From the NCBI GenBank assembly GCA_012033255.1, contig JAAUSF010000010.1, positions 1 through 64,000 on the forward strand: a stretch of 64,000 nt of DNA, read 5' to 3'. Origin of the DNA: Cyanobacteria bacterium RU_5_0. Its GTDB lineage: Bacteria; Cyanobacteriota; Cyanobacteriia; Elainellales; Elainellaceae. Position 1 is the first letter of the stretch. Every line of letters begins with the position of its first letter. Positions 28,613-38,419 of this stretch are shown in pieces. Below the pieces are notes generated by a model. It did not search any database. It was given only the letters and a program-made list of their open reading frames with translations, and was not told the origin of the DNA. The translations under genes and the position numbers were made by a program.

Positions 28613-29641
28613 CTACTTATCGAGGGGGCGAAACAGCTTGTCAATCAAGCGATCGGGCGCTTTTTGTTGGGTAATTAAATAGACTGCATTCAGCAGTTGA
28701 TCCGTAGCGCGATCGCCACTCCCACTCTCGCGTTTTTTGTGAAATTCATCAATCAACCCCTCTGCTTGTTTTGCCAGTGCTTCATCAAGCTGGGTGGCAA
28801 CAATTTGGCGCAGGCGCTCCTCGCTGGGTTGCTGAATATCTAGTCGCAGACAACGGCGCAAAAAGGCCGGCGGAAACTCTCGCTCAGCATTGCTGGTGAG
28901 AATCACAAAGGGAAATTGTTGACAACTAACCCGTCCCCCCTCAATGGGCACAGTCGCCTGGTCGATCGCTTCCGGTTTATCCCGGTAAGCCGTCTGCACT
29001 GTGACGACGGGTTGTTCCTCCGCAATCCGCTCTAGCTCAGGAATGCTGAACTCTCCCTCTTCAAAAATATGCAGCAGGTCATTCGGCAGATCAATATCGC
29101 TTTTATCAATCTCGTCGATCAGCAACACACGAGGCTTATCTGATTTTAAGAAAGCGGTTCCTAGAGGTCCCAGGCGAATATATTTGCCAATGCGACCCAG
29201 GATCTCTTCCTTGGGAATGTCTTGCTCTTTAGACAACTGAAAATCCTGCAATCGCCCGATCGCATCGTAGTTATACAGACCATCCTTCAGCGTCGTGCGC
29301 GTGGTGATGGGCCAATACAGCACTTCTCCCAGGTCTAACTCATAGGCAACCGCATAGGCTAACGACGTTTTGCCCGTCCCTGGTTTACCCGTCACCAATA
29401 GGGGTCGCCGCAGATACAGCGCCGCATTCACCATTTCAATCTCCGCCTCACTGGGATAGAACGTGGCTCCCCGTCGTTGCTTTTTAGTAGCCTGTTGTTT
29501 CGAGTCTGCTTCAGGTTGCTTACTAAAATCCCGCCAGCGCGGTGGATCTGGCAAAGCGGCGATCGCTTCAGGTCGCGGTTGATAAGACTCAGCCGTTTGG
29601 TTTGGGTCACGCCCTTTGAAGATGTACCAGTCTTGACTCAT
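28613..29641 (-). CDS. MoxR-type AAA+ ATPase
   Basis: 342 residues from the ATG at 29641 (10 residues shorter than the longest frame). A leader rich in Pro/Gln (about 1-60) precedes the AAA core: GKPGTGKTS (85-93, Walker A), VLLIDEIDKSDIDLP (Walker B), FVILTSNAEREFPPAFLRRC (sensor 1 and arginine finger). MoxR ATPases act as chaperones that open or load vWA-domain partners with ATP, and the vWA-like partner is the next gene. It lies between the trypsin-VMAP-like and SAV_2336-FGE genes in a tight operon, and should energise or gate the system. Confidence 0.9.
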   Translation of the reverse strand: MSQDWYIFKGRDPNQTAESYQPRPEAIAALPDPPRWRDFSKQPEADSKQQATKKQRRGATFYPSEAEIEMVNAALYLRRPLLVTGKPGTGKTSLAYAVAYELDLGEVLYWPITTRTTLKDGLYNYDAIGRLQDFQLSKEQDIPKEEILGRIGKYIRLGPLGTAFLKSDKPRVLLIDEIDKSDIDLPNDLLHIFEEGEFSIPELERIAEEQPVVTVQTAYRDKPEAIDQATVPIEGGRVSCQQFPFVILTSNAEREFPPAFLRRCLRLDIQQPSEERLRQIVATQLDEALAKQAEGLIDEFHKKRESGSGDRATDQLLNAVYLITQQKAPDRLIDKLFRPLDK

Positions 29642-29697
29642 AGTTGTGCCGGAGAAGAAAACAGAAGGCACTATTGTACCCGTCTGAATTTTACCGT

Positions 29698-31572
29698 TCA
29701 GGCAGACATTCTCAGTCGTGGGGGTTGGATTGCTCCAGGTGGAACCAGTTTGGGGTCTTCCCAGATTAAGCCGATATTCTCTCCCATGTGGGGGTTACTC
29801 TGATCCTGTCGATCATGCGCTTCCTTTCTCAGCCGTGTCACCCTGGCAGGTAACTCTGATAAACAATACCCCAACAGTTGAGAATATTCTTGTTCACTGT
29901 TGGGCACGGGCTGGTGGAGCCAGAGTGCTACAGATGCCCCTGTACCGACCAGGACTGAAAAGGGACAGGGATCGTTTTCTGAAACAGGTTGAGGCGGCTG
30001 AAGCCGATGCCAACCCATCACCCGATTTGGAGACAACTCACCGAATAGGCAGCCAGGCTCCTTATTGTCACCACAAATCAATCGGTCAGCAGCAGGGCTG
30101 TGTTGCATCTTTTCGTCTTGAATCTTTTCCAAAACGCTCCACTTCCTTTTCCATAGAACCCTCATTTGGGGAGTACATTGCCGTTCATCCAAACGCTCAA
30201 CCAGCCGCAAAACGACCCTATAGCGAGAACCCACGGACTCAGGCCTGGGATTAAAAATTGTCTTCTGATCCGCAGACCATTGATCCACTTGCCAACGTAG
30301 ACACCGACGAGATAGAAAAACCTCCACTTGCATCGCAGGTAAATCATCTTGCTCTTGGGTTAACTCTCGAACACTTTCATTGAGAGCATCCTGCAAAACG
30401 TTCTCAAGCTCAGACTGACTAACTTTTTCATCCTCTTCTGCTGCAAAACGTTGAGCCAAGTCTTTGAGTTGTTTCACGCCTGTCCAAGCGGCAGGGTTAT
30501 AGTGTTCGCGGTTTGGAATCAGATATGCCTGGGCAAAATAGCGATCGCTGTTCAACTCTGCCTGCACCCAAAACAGCAGGTGAGGAGCCAGTCCTGTTGC
30601 CTGTTGCGCCTGCTGAATTCCTTTTTTCTGCCTGACTGCTTCCAACAGAGCATTTGCGTCTGCAACCTGTTTCTCCAACCACTGGAATAGTCTGGGCTGT
30701 ATGAGTAGCCCTAACTCCGGCAAAGCCAGGTAGCCAATAAATTGGGCGATCGCCCGATAGCTACTACCCTGTTCAGTCATATTCTGGACTTGCAGAATCG
30801 CTTCCTGAAAAGTTTTTGGATAGGGTTCTGTAGAAATTTCAGGTCTGACCAATCGATAGGCTCTTTGCCAATGCGATTCAAGCTTGGCTGCTTCAGGCAG
30901 CAGCAGACCGAAAAGGGCGATCGCGTCCAGTGCAGGTTTGAGCTTTAGGTAGGGAATCATGAAGCCAACTTTGGCATCTTCCCGATCTTTATCACGGGCA
31001 ACCGTCATACCGGCGATCGCGCCTAACGCTTCATCCCAAACTGGCGCACCGCTAAATCCTGGTTCAATGGCTAAGCCCTCAGCTTTAGTATCTTCCATCT
31101 GAATCCAGCCGTTAGTCCGTTCCCCCAAGAATTCCCCTTTAGCCCATATCCCATCTGAATGACCGTCTGGAAATCCATAAACGTGATAGCGATGCTCCCG
31201 ATAGTAATCAGATTCCGGAAATGGCAGAGGACTTACCCTGTCTGGAATTGCCTCTAAAATCTTGAGAACGGCTAGATCTTGATCGTTCAATTTCCATAAA
31301 TCTGGCAGAACTTCCGCGTTTTGAAATTGCTCTTTCGCCACAAAGGGAAAATCAACCTTAATGAGTTTGCCTGCTACAACATCTACCGCAACCCCCTGTG
31401 GCTTTGTCCCTAGGCTCAAACATTGAGTGATAACGTGGGCACAGGTTAAGACATAGCCGTGATTAATATAGAACCCTGCTCCAACAACTTTATTGCCCTG
31501 ATGAAACCGAACCAGTCCTGCTTTGTATCCTAATTCTTGTTCTGCGGTGAATTTTTGTTCTGCGGTGCTCAT
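29698..31572 (-). CDS. trypsin-like protease with VMAP-type C-terminal domain
   Basis: 624 residues, no signal peptide, so cytoplasmic. The N-terminal serine protease has an intact triad: H46 in VLTCAHV, D99 in DQDLAVLKI and S174 in EPGFSGAPVWD. A helical middle (about 230-400: GSSYRAIAQFIGYLALPELG) and a C-terminal domain (VEVFLSRRCLRWQVDQW, VGSRYRVVLRLVERL, then the GASVALWL block) match the M and C parts of vWA-MoxR-associated proteins. Established model for such systems: MoxR plus vWA sense and relay, and the VMAP N-terminal domain is the effector. Here the effector would be proteolysis. The upstream Trypco1-like gene supports this. Confidence 0.87.
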   Translation of the reverse strand: MSTAEQKFTAEQELGYKAGLVRFHQGNKVVGAGFYINHGYVLTCAHVITQCLSLGTKPQGVAVDVVAGKLIKVDFPFVAKEQFQNAEVLPDLWKLNDQDLAVLKILEAIPDRVSPLPFPESDYYREHRYHVYGFPDGHSDGIWAKGEFLGERTNGWIQMEDTKAEGLAIEPGFSGAPVWDEALGAIAGMTVARDKDREDAKVGFMIPYLKLKPALDAIALFGLLLPEAAKLESHWQRAYRLVRPEISTEPYPKTFQEAILQVQNMTEQGSSYRAIAQFIGYLALPELGLLIQPRLFQWLEKQVADANALLEAVRQKKGIQQAQQATGLAPHLLFWVQAELNSDRYFAQAYLIPNREHYNPAAWTGVKQLKDLAQRFAAEEDEKVSQSELENVLQDALNESVRELTQEQDDLPAMQVEVFLSRRCLRWQVDQWSADQKTIFNPRPESVGSRYRVVLRLVERLDERQCTPQMRVLWKRKWSVLEKIQDEKMQHSPAADRLICGDNKEPGCLFGELSPNRVMGWHRLQPPQPVSENDPCPFSVLVGTGASVALWLHQPVPNSEQEYSQLLGYCLSELPARVTRLRKEAHDRQDQSNPHMGENIGLIWEDPKLVPPGAIQPPRLRMSA

Positions 31573-31585
31573 GGGCGGCGATCGC

Positions 31586-31921
31586 TTACTTATTCCACTT
31601 CAACGTCACTTCAAAGCTGGCTTCAGTACCTGCACAGATCAGCACCCCAACATCGGCAGTCAATTTAAAGCCAAACTTGATTTCTACTTCATCAGCAGGA
31701 GTCGTTAATCCAGACACTAACCGATGAATGACGGCATTCGCCACTGGCTTGACTTTATCTAATGCTTTCTCAAACGTTCCCGCTGCACCCTCGGCAATTT
31801 TGTAGACCTCTTCTCCTAACGCAGCCTCTTCAACAGCAGTACCGGCAGAAGGTTCTGGAACCTCAACGTAAACTTGAGTGCCATCTTCTAAGGTAAATTC
31901 AGCGATCGCCTGTTTATTCAT
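31586..31921 (-). CDS. trypsin-co-occurring domain 1 (Trypco1/CU044_2847)-like protein
   Basis: 111 residues, first gene of the operon and 13 bp before the trypsin gene. IAEFTLEDGTQVYVEVPEP, then a helix (KALDKVKPVANAVIHRL), PADEVEIKFGFKLTADVGVLIC and FEVTLKW give the compact beta-alpha-beta order of the Trypco1 domain, which recurs beside trypsin-like proteases in predicted conflict systems. It may be a protease substrate, inhibitor or sensor; there is no direct evidence which. Confidence 0.82.
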   Translation of the reverse strand: MNKQAIAEFTLEDGTQVYVEVPEPSAGTAVEEAALGEEVYKIAEGAAGTFEKALDKVKPVANAVIHRLVSGLTTPADEVEIKFGFKLTADVGVLICAGTEASFEVTLKWNK

Positions 31922-32082
31922 TAGTTCAGATTAGGTTATGGGTTATGGATAGTTAAATCTGAGATGCCACAACTACATTTCTGCAATGTGTTACTGGCAT
32001 CAAACCGCCTCGATCGAGGCTATCTCATCCGTTATATCTTCAGATCTATCTTCAGATGCACTAGTCGTCTGTCAACGTTGAA

Positions 32083-32216
32083 GTGAGGGGTTGGGAGTGG
32101 AGGGGTGGATGGGTCGATGGGGGAAGCCAAGGCAAGCGGTGTTGGATGTCCACCCATACACTCATCCACCCATACACTCATCCACCCATCGACCCATCGA
32201 CCCCTCCACCCCTAGC
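32083..32216. repeat. octamer-array element, copy 3
   Basis: Left arm GGAGTGGAGGGGTGGATGGG TCGATGG, core GGCAAGCGGTGTTGGATG with one small change (AAGCCAAGG for AAGTAAAGG), right arm of ACTCATCC and CATCGACCC units. The arms are inverted to each other. Confidence 0.8.
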
Positions 32217-32292
32217 CGTAGCTTACTCATCTGAAAATTGCTGTAGTTGCACACCGCGTAAAGTGTTATTCGACATCATTATTTATACAGAT

Positions 32293-32324
32293 CAACAAAA
32301 GCCCTCGAACATGTGTTGAGGGCT
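32293..32324 (-). terminator. candidate rho-independent terminator for metF
   Basis: On the minus strand AGCCCTCAACA pairs with TGTTCGAGGGCT around a short loop and is followed by TTTGTTG. It lies 135 bp after the metF stop, rather far, but is the only hairpin with a T-rich tail there. Confidence 0.45.
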
Positions 32325-32459
32325 GGAGTTCCTGAAAATCGTCACTGCTCGAATCATGACAATCCTTTACGAAAACCACAAGGGGGGTGTGACCCATCAG
32401 GGGGATGAGGGGATGAGGAGATAGGGGATGAGGAGATGATAAGTAGCCCTTTTATCCGA

Positions 32460-33410
32460 TTACTCTATCACCCCATGCCCCACAAGCGGCACGATTCCGG
32501 CTCGATCGAGGATCTGCGGAATGAGGTCTTCTCGTTTGATTGCCATAATATGAACGCCTTGACAGAGTTGACGTGCCATTTGAACTTGTTCGGCAGCGAT
32601 CGTCATGCCCTCCTGCAAGGGATCAGAGGCACTCGCGAGGCGATCGATGATTGACTGAGGAATCTGGACTCCGGGAACGTTACGGTTAATGAATTGGGCG
32701 TTTTTAGCCGATTTGAGGAGGAAAATACCCGCCAGGATGGGTTTGTTGCAACCCACTGCAATCTGATCCATAAATTTTTCTAGTCGATCGAAATCTGAGA
32801 TTAATTGGCTCTGGAAGAACTGCGCCCCAGCCGCGAGTTTTCGATCGAAACGACGTTGCACCCCCGACCAACTTGGACATTGCGGATCAACGGCGGCCCC
32901 AGCAAATAGGTCAGTTGCGCCATCAGTGAGGGCGTTATTGTTGAAGTCTAGCCCCTGATTAAGATTGCCAATTAGCTTCAGGAGGCGAACTGACTCTAAC
33001 TCAAAGACTCCTTTAGCATCAGGATGATCACCTGCTTTGACCGGATCTCCAGTGAGTGCCAAAATATTACGGATACCTAGAGCTTGAGCGCCCATCAAGT
33101 CAGCTTGCAAGGCAAGAGCATTGCGATCGCGACAGGCAATCTGACAAATGGGTTCTAATCCTTGCTGTAGCAAAATTACGGAGGCAGCTAGTGATGACAT
33201 CCGCAGCACTGCCCGACTACCATCCGTAATATTGAGCGCGTGAACTCGTCCTCGCAGCATATTTGCCATCTTAATCATGTGAGATGGATCACCTCCTTTC
33301 GGAGGCATCACCTCTGCCGTGATCAAAAATTCTCCTGACTGCACGGCTTGACGTAAGCGCGAAATGGACTTAGCGAGGGATGGAGGAGCGTAGGAGTGTA
33401 AGTCAGTCAT
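32460..33410 (-). CDS. metF: 5,10-methylenetetrahydrofolate reductase
   Basis: 316 residues. LITAEVMPPKGGDPSHM carries the catalytic Glu region, then VHALNITDG, CRDRNALALQADLMGA, RNILALTGDPVKAGDHP, FFQSQLISDFDRLEKF, KPILAGIFLLKS and a final Q..HIMAI. The flavoprotein makes 5-methyl-THF for methionine synthesis. The gene stands alone with about 165 bp to the divergent cupin gene. It is normal for cyanobacteria, with FAD-binding residues of the usual pattern. Confidence 0.9.
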   Translation of the reverse strand: MTDLHSYAPPSLAKSISRLRQAVQSGEFLITAEVMPPKGGDPSHMIKMANMLRGRVHALNITDGSRAVLRMSSLAASVILLQQGLEPICQIACRDRNALALQADLMGAQALGIRNILALTGDPVKAGDHPDAKGVFELESVRLLKLIGNLNQGLDFNNNALTDGATDLFAGAAVDPQCPSWSGVQRRFDRKLAAGAQFFQSQLISDFDRLEKFMDQIAVGCNKPILAGIFLLKSAKNAQFINRNVPGVQIPQSIIDRLASASDPLQEGMTIAAEQVQMARQLCQGVHIMAIKREDLIPQILDRAGIVPLVGHGVIE

Positions 33411-33575
33411 AACAAGACGTTAGACACCTGATTGAACTCAGCAGAATCCGAGGGTAGATTTGAGCGATCGAGTATAAAGTATTGTTACCTAGTATGCCTT
33501 AGTTGATTATTCTCAACGTGAGGATACCTGGATTTCGTATTTGCTTTACGCCAACTTAACAAAGGGATAACCAAT

Positions 33576-33920
33576 ATGAAACAAACTGCACTTAATCTCC
33601 TCCCTGAAGAACCTGTGTCTCATAATCCAGCTATCAAGAAAAAAGTGATGTTGCGCCTGGGAGACTTACCTCACCTGACAAATTTCTCTCAAGCCCGCTT
33701 TGCTCCGGGTCAGATAGCGATGGCTCATGCCCATCATAATATGTGTGAAGTCTTCTTCATAGAAGCTGGAACAGGCATCATCTATATAGACGATCGCCGG
33801 TATCCCCTCGATCCAGGAGTCTGTATTGCCGTCGAACCCGGAGAAGTGCATGAAGTGATCAATAACGGCTCAGAAGAGTTAGTACTTACCTATTTTGGAT
33901 TGCGCGTGGGGGATGGGTGA
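33576..33920 (+). CDS. small cupin-domain protein
   Basis: 114-residue single cupin_2 barrel. Motif 1 HAHHNMCEVFFIEAGTG (G..H.H....E) and motif 2 PGEVHEVINNG supply metal ligands His, His, Glu, His. Substrates of such small cupins cannot be told from sequence. The next plus-strand gene (bvdR) follows after 175 bp, so co-transcription is possible but not required. It ends beside a GGATGAGTGGATGAGTG short tandem repeat. Confidence 0.85.
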   Translation: MKQTALNLLPEEPVSHNPAIKKKVMLRLGDLPHLTNFSQARFAPGQIAMAHAHHNMCEVFFIEAGTGIIYIDDRRYPLDPGVCIAVEPGEVHEVINNGSEELVLTYFGLRVGDG

Positions 33921-34095
33921 TGGGGTGGATGAGTGGATGAGTGGTAGGGTAGATGAGTGAATGATTTGGATGAGGAGTAGGAATGGCTAGACAAGATACT
34001 CTGCAACTAATTGATTTGCCCATTTGCCCCTCTACCCCTCCATTTTACTCTTCTACCCATTCCCCCTCCCCCATCCCTCCCCCACAAACCTCGCT

Positions 34096-35070
34096 ATGTC
34101 CCTAAGAGTCGGTCTAATCGGTACGGGTTATGCAGCACGACTGAGAGCCGAGGCGTTACAAAAAGACGATCGCGGTTATCTGGTTGCGGTGGTTGGTCAT
34201 ACGCTGGATAAAACTCAGGTATTTAGCCAAACCTATTCGGCAGAGGCTCTCCAGTCTTGGGCTGAATTGGTGGAGCGATCGGATGTTGATTTGGTGATGA
34301 TTGCAAATGTCAATCGGGATCATGGGGCGATCGCACGAGCAGCCCTCCAGGCTGGAAAACATACGGTAGTGGAGTATCCGCTTTCTCTGGATATAGCGGA
34401 AGCAGAGACAATTATTCAACTCGCAGAGATGCAGCAGAAGTTGCTCCATGTGGAACATATTGAACTGTTAAGTGGCATTCATCAAGCAATCAAGACAGCG
34501 TTACCGGCGATCGGCACTCCGTTTTATGTGCGGTATAGCAGTCTTAAACCAGAACGTCCTGCTCCGCAAAAGTGGACCTATGATCTAGACCTGTTCGGAT
34601 TTCCGCTTGTTGGAGCCGTTTCACGAGTGCATCGCTTAATCAATTTGTTTGGAAAGGTGGCTACGGTCAGTTGTCGAGCTAGATTTTGGGGAAGAATGGC
34701 ACCATCAAATGCCTACACGGCGTGTCTTTGTACGGCTCAACTGGAGTTTTCTAGTGGATTAATTGCAGAGGTGATCTACGGTAAAGGAGATGCAATTTGG
34801 CAGCCGAGTCGATCGTTAGATATTCACGGGGAGCAAGGGGCAATCTTGATTGATGGAGAACAAGGAACGCTAGTGAAGCCCGATCAACAGTTTCCGCTCA
34901 GCATGGGAACTCGTCACGGGCTATTCGTCAAAGACACAACAATGGTGCTAGATCACTTAACTACAGGCACAGCGCTCTATGTTTCAACTGACGCCAGTTT
35001 ATATGCTTTGCGTGTGGCGGATGCGATTCGTCAATCTGCCGTAACGGGGCAAACGATTCGCCTAAGATAA
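34096..35070 (+). CDS. bvdR: biliverdin reductase (Gfo/Idh/MocA fold)
   Basis: 324 residues from the ATG at 34096; the longer frame upstream is only CCCTCC-rich repeat. The NAD(P) fold has VGLIGTGYAARLRAEAL. Strong BvdR landmarks follow: AALQAGKHTVVEYPLSL, LLHVEHIELLSGIHQAI, PAPQKWTYD, FGFPLVGAVSRVHRL, LIAEVIYGKG, GTRHGLFVKDT and LDHLTTGTALYV...ASLYALRVAD. The enzyme reduces biliverdin to bilirubin with NADPH; in Synechocystis its loss affects phycobilisomes. The length matches slr1784-type proteins. Alternative: another Gfo/Idh/MocA oxidoreductase, but similarity along the whole chain favours BvdR. Confidence 0.87.
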   Translation: MSLRVGLIGTGYAARLRAEALQKDDRGYLVAVVGHTLDKTQVFSQTYSAEALQSWAELVERSDVDLVMIANVNRDHGAIARAALQAGKHTVVEYPLSLDIAEAETIIQLAEMQQKLLHVEHIELLSGIHQAIKTALPAIGTPFYVRYSSLKPERPAPQKWTYDLDLFGFPLVGAVSRVHRLINLFGKVATVSCRARFWGRMAPSNAYTACLCTAQLEFSSGLIAEVIYGKGDAIWQPSRSLDIHGEQGAILIDGEQGTLVKPDQQFPLSMGTRHGLFVKDTTMVLDHLTTGTALYVSTDASLYALRVADAIRQSAVTGQTIRLR

Positions 35071-35187
35071 TTTTCATTCTGGAAACGATAGTTTTGAGAC
35101 TGTAGCCATCCCAAGGCGGCTGTCATGCGGCTTTGTGAATGCGATCGCCGCCTTTACTCCACTAACCAAGCTCAACCTCGATTTCAA

Positions 35188-36441
35188 TTAATCCGCCGAT
35201 CGCAAATCACCCAAGCGGTTGAAGCCAAACAGGCGAGTCGATTCAGGACTGGCAGTGCTACTTGCAATCAGTTGGAAGGCAGAGTTCAGGCGCTCAGCCG
35301 CTTGTTCGGCGGCCTCTGCACTGGGTGCTTCAATGATTAAGCCATCACTGAGACGAGGATCGTCTAAACATGAGCCGGGTTGCATTGCCGCGCAAACCGC
35401 AAAATCTCGACGATCGCGCGTGAAGCCAGAGGTGATGAAGAAATTATCGAGGTTGAAATCAAGGATCTCAAATCGTTCAGAGACGGTATGGCAAGCCGCA
35501 ACGCCATCTAGATCCGTCAATTCTTCCCATTCGGGTGTCCAGCGAATCACATTCGCTGTCGTTCCATCCCGCCGTCTTACCATCGTGGCTGGCGTTCTGC
35601 CGCTTTCATCACAGAAAAACCGGGGTAACTCTGGGGCAGTACCCGATTCATCGACTGTCACCCACAGATTAAATTTACCGGGATCACGACTGCGTGTTGT
35701 TGTGGCGATCGAGTAAGTTCCATCTGAGGGTAATGTGTACACGATCCGGGCATTCCGACTACCTGCGCTACTGTCGTCTTCCGCCACAATTGTGTCATCC
35801 GGGTCGAATAACGTCAGATACGCATCCAACTCCGAACTTGACATCATCACAATCACCTGTTGACTTGCTCTCCCCTCAAACTCATAGAAGGCAGAATAGA
35901 GAACCCCATCGTCATCATCGTCATACTCGTTTTTGGCAAATCGAGCGTTTCTTAGCCACACTTGTGGATTCGGTTGTCCTCCTAACGTGAGCGTGGTGGA
36001 ACGGGGGATCAAGAAACCGAGGATGTAGGGGCCGCTCGATCGCGTTGCCGTACTTGAAGCCCGAATAGTGTAAGTGCCATCAGCAGGCAGCTTCATATAA
36101 ATTCTGGCACTAGGAGTTTCACAACAATCATTATTTTCCGCAATCACATTGCCCTCAGAATCAAGCAGCGTCACGATCGGGTCAAAATTATAGTAGGGGC
36201 TGTTCATTGAGATGATCACTCGTTGCCCCGCCGTCCCTTCAAATCTGTAGAGATCAAAATAACGACCATTTCGCTGCTCATCACGGGCACCCAATGTTCC
36301 GGAAACCAACATACTGCGACCTTGCGTAGCCGGAGAGAGTCTCACAGTATCCGCTCTAGCAACTTTAAAATTGCCCAGAGCTAGCAAGGTAGAAACGAGG
36401 GTTCCGATCGCTAAAGTGGCAAAGAATTTCGGTGACATCAT
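35188..36441 (-). CDS. secreted PPC-PPC-COP23 domain protein (A)
   Basis: About 417 residues from the ATG at 36441. A signal peptide (FATLAIGTLVSTLLALGNF, cut near ARA-D) precedes two PPC beta-sandwich domains (FDLYRFEGTAGQRVIISM...DGTYTIRAS; SAFYEFEGRASQQVIVMM...DGTYSIATT). A C-terminal COP23-like domain follows (RFFCDESGRTPATMVRRR, VIRW, AACHTVSERFEI, FAVCAA) with paired Cys. COP23 was described as a circadian oscillating membrane-associated protein in cyanobacteria. It follows the kinase gene by 79 bp on the same strand. A paralog of the same architecture lies at 38989-40185. Confidence 0.82.
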   Translation of the reverse strand: MMSPKFFATLAIGTLVSTLLALGNFKVARADTVRLSPATQGRSMLVSGTLGARDEQRNGRYFDLYRFEGTAGQRVIISMNSPYYNFDPIVTLLDSEGNVIAENNDCCETPSARIYMKLPADGTYTIRASSTATRSSGPYILGFLIPRSTTLTLGGQPNPQVWLRNARFAKNEYDDDDDGVLYSAFYEFEGRASQQVIVMMSSSELDAYLTLFDPDDTIVAEDDSSAGSRNARIVYTLPSDGTYSIATTTRSRDPGKFNLWVTVDESGTAPELPRFFCDESGRTPATMVRRRDGTTANVIRWTPEWEELTDLDGVAACHTVSERFEILDFNLDNFFITSGFTRDRRDFAVCAAMQPGSCLDDPRLSDGLIIEAPSAEAAEQAAERLNSAFQLIASSTASPESTRLFGFNRLGDLRSAD

Positions 36442-36520
36442 GGTTTTTAAATCGGTATGGCAACCCAAATAGGGGGTTTTCTAATCCATTCCACGGTCAC
36501 TCGCCGATCATCAGGATTGT

Positions 36521-38419
36521 TTAAAAATCGGGTACCTCAAAATAAGGAACATCCGGCTGGGGTGGTACAGGATCGGCGGCAGGCGGAACGTAGGGTTCCG
36601 GATCAGGTGGCGGTGGATAGTAGGGTTCTGGATCGGGTGGCGGCGGATAGTAGGGTTCTGCCGGTGGAACATAAGGTTCCGGATCGGGTGGCGGAATATA
36701 AGGTTCCGCCGGTTCCACGGGCGGTGGTGGATCAGCCACAGGTGAAGGATCAGAGGCGGGTGGAGGTGTTGCCTCTGCACTAGGAGATGGACTCGGTTTA
36801 GGAGGAGTAGGGCTTGGAGTGGGAGATGGGGGAGCGGTTAAATTGGATTCCGGATTTGGGCTTGGAGTAGTCGTGATCGTGGGCGTCGGTTGAGGTTCAG
36901 GATTTTGTGCAAAGACGAGTGCATACACCAGTCCACCACCCGCCAGTAGAAGGGCGATCGCCCCACCAATCAACAGCAACCGTTTAGAGGCTCCTGGATC
37001 TTTGCTAACCGCTAACGGATTAGACTGCGGTGATCGATTTTGTCCAGGCAACGGAGTCGTTTGAGGTCCAGCTAGATTTTGAGGCTGAGGAATCGGTGAA
37101 TATCCAGGTTGACCATATTCACCAGGGGAACCGTAGACAGGCTGACCATAGTTCGGTTGGCTGGGTAACGTCGGACTGGGCTGACCATAAGGAAATCCAT
37201 CTGGAGCCGTCTGGGTTGGCGGAATACTCGGAATCGCCTCCGTTGGCATCACAGGAGCAACAGATTGCGTTTGAGGAATGTTCGGAATGGATGGAGGAGA
37301 ACTTGGCGTTAAGCCAGCTTCTTGACGGGGAGGCGTGATTCCCGTTGCCGGGATTGGGGGAGACAAATGGGGCAGGGGCGCAGGCGTCCCAGGCAGAGGC
37401 GTGGGAGTGTAGGGGATGGGAGCCGGTGTTTGAGGGGCGGGTAGAGGGGTAGGATAAGCCGGAGGAGAAGCCTGAGATGGAATGATTGGATTAGTTGGCA
37501 GGGGTGTGGGGGTATAGGGAACAGACCCAGGATAGCTGCCTGTTGACACCTGAGTTGGAGGGAGATACCCAGGACTGATTCCAGGAGGAGCAAGGGTCGG
37601 AGTATTGAGGTGATGGAGAGCTTGCAGAACCTCAGCCGCCGTCTGATAGCGATGCTTGAAGTAATGCCGCACCATTTTGTTGAGAATGGCAGCAAAACTA
37701 TCACCGACTGTCGCTTGGTCTTGCCAAACCACTTCCCCGTCTTCATCTTCTGGCAGTTCAGTCGGCATCCGTCCGGTGAGTGCCTGGATACCGACCATGC
37801 CAACCGCATAAATGTCACTGCTAGGGCGAGGTTTACCGCTCGATTGTTCGGTGGGCATATAGCCCGGAGTGCCGATCGCCACAGTGACACTCGCCTGTCC
37901 AACCAGCGTCGGTTGCTGCATCCGCACCTGTTTCACTGCGCCGAAATCAATCAGCACAATCTTATTGTCGTGTCCTCGTCGGATGATGTTATCAGGTTTA
38001 ATATCCCGATGAATCACATTTTGACTATGAATAAATGCCAGGACACCCAAAATCTCCTGCATTAGCAGAACCACTTGCGGCTCTGACCAGCGTTGCCCCA
38101 TGGGTAATTCGACGCTGAGGGGATGTCCGTCGATAAATTCTTGAACCAGGAAAAATTCTTGATCCTGTTCAAAATAGGCCAGAAGCCGAGGAATCTGATC
38201 GTGATTGCCCAACCGCTCTAAAATTTCTGCCTCCGTTCCAAACAGGCGTCTGGCGATCGTCAGCACAGCCGGATCAGTGCTGGCAGGTCTTAGCTGCTTG
38301 ACCACACATTTAGGGTTGCCCGGACGCAGAATATCTTCAGCGACATACGTTCGACCCATGCCGCCTGCACCCAGGACGTTAACGATCTTATAGCGATTAC
38401 TTAATGTAGAACCTATCAT
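36521..38419 (-). CDS. membrane Ser/Thr protein kinase with proline-rich external tail
   Basis: 632 residues. The kinase domain (about 1-265) has GAGGMGRTYVAED, Lys in CVVKQL, catalytic HRDIKPDNI, DFGAVKQV and GTPGYMPTEQ, the usual cyanobacterial PknB-like form. A long Pro/Gln/Thr linker with YxQP units leads to one membrane helix (LLLIGGAIALLLAGGGLVYA), then an extracytoplasmic tail of tandem PPPPDPEPYYP/EPYVPP units. The tail could bind wall or sheath glycan, as the PASTA repeats of PknB do (inference). It sits between two PPC-COP23 genes, suggesting that kinase and secreted proteins work together. Confidence 0.92.
   Translation of the reverse strand: MIGSTLSNRYKIVNVLGAGGMGRTYVAEDILRPGNPKCVVKQLRPASTDPAVLTIARRLFGTEAEILERLGNHDQIPRLLAYFEQDQEFFLVQEFIDGHPLSVELPMGQRWSEPQVVLLMQEILGVLAFIHSQNVIHRDIKPDNIIRRGHDNKIVLIDFGAVKQVRMQQPTLVGQASVTVAIGTPGYMPTEQSSGKPRPSSDIYAVGMVGIQALTGRMPTELPEDEDGEVVWQDQATVGDSFAAILNKMVRHYFKHRYQTAAEVLQALHHLNTPTLAPPGISPGYLPPTQVSTGSYPGSVPYTPTPLPTNPIIPSQASPPAYPTPLPAPQTPAPIPYTPTPLPGTPAPLPHLSPPIPATGITPPRQEAGLTPSSPPSIPNIPQTQSVAPVMPTEAIPSIPPTQTAPDGFPYGQPSPTLPSQPNYGQPVYGSPGEYGQPGYSPIPQPQNLAGPQTTPLPGQNRSPQSNPLAVSKDPGASKRLLLIGGAIALLLAGGGLVYALVFAQNPEPQPTPTITTTPSPNPESNLTAPPSPTPSPTPPKPSPSPSAEATPPPASDPSPVADPPPPVEPAEPYIPPPDPEPYVPPAEPYYPPPPDPEPYYPPPPDPEPYVPPAADPVPPQPDVPYFEVPDF

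Larger units (their letters stand above)
31922..32459. other. intergenic region with repeat and terminator
   Basis: Holds the probable promoter of the VMAP-type operon (31922-32060), the octamer-array copy 3, a terminator-like hairpin and a GGGGATGAGGAGAT-type short tandem run at 32393-32440. No gene is supported. Confidence 0.6.
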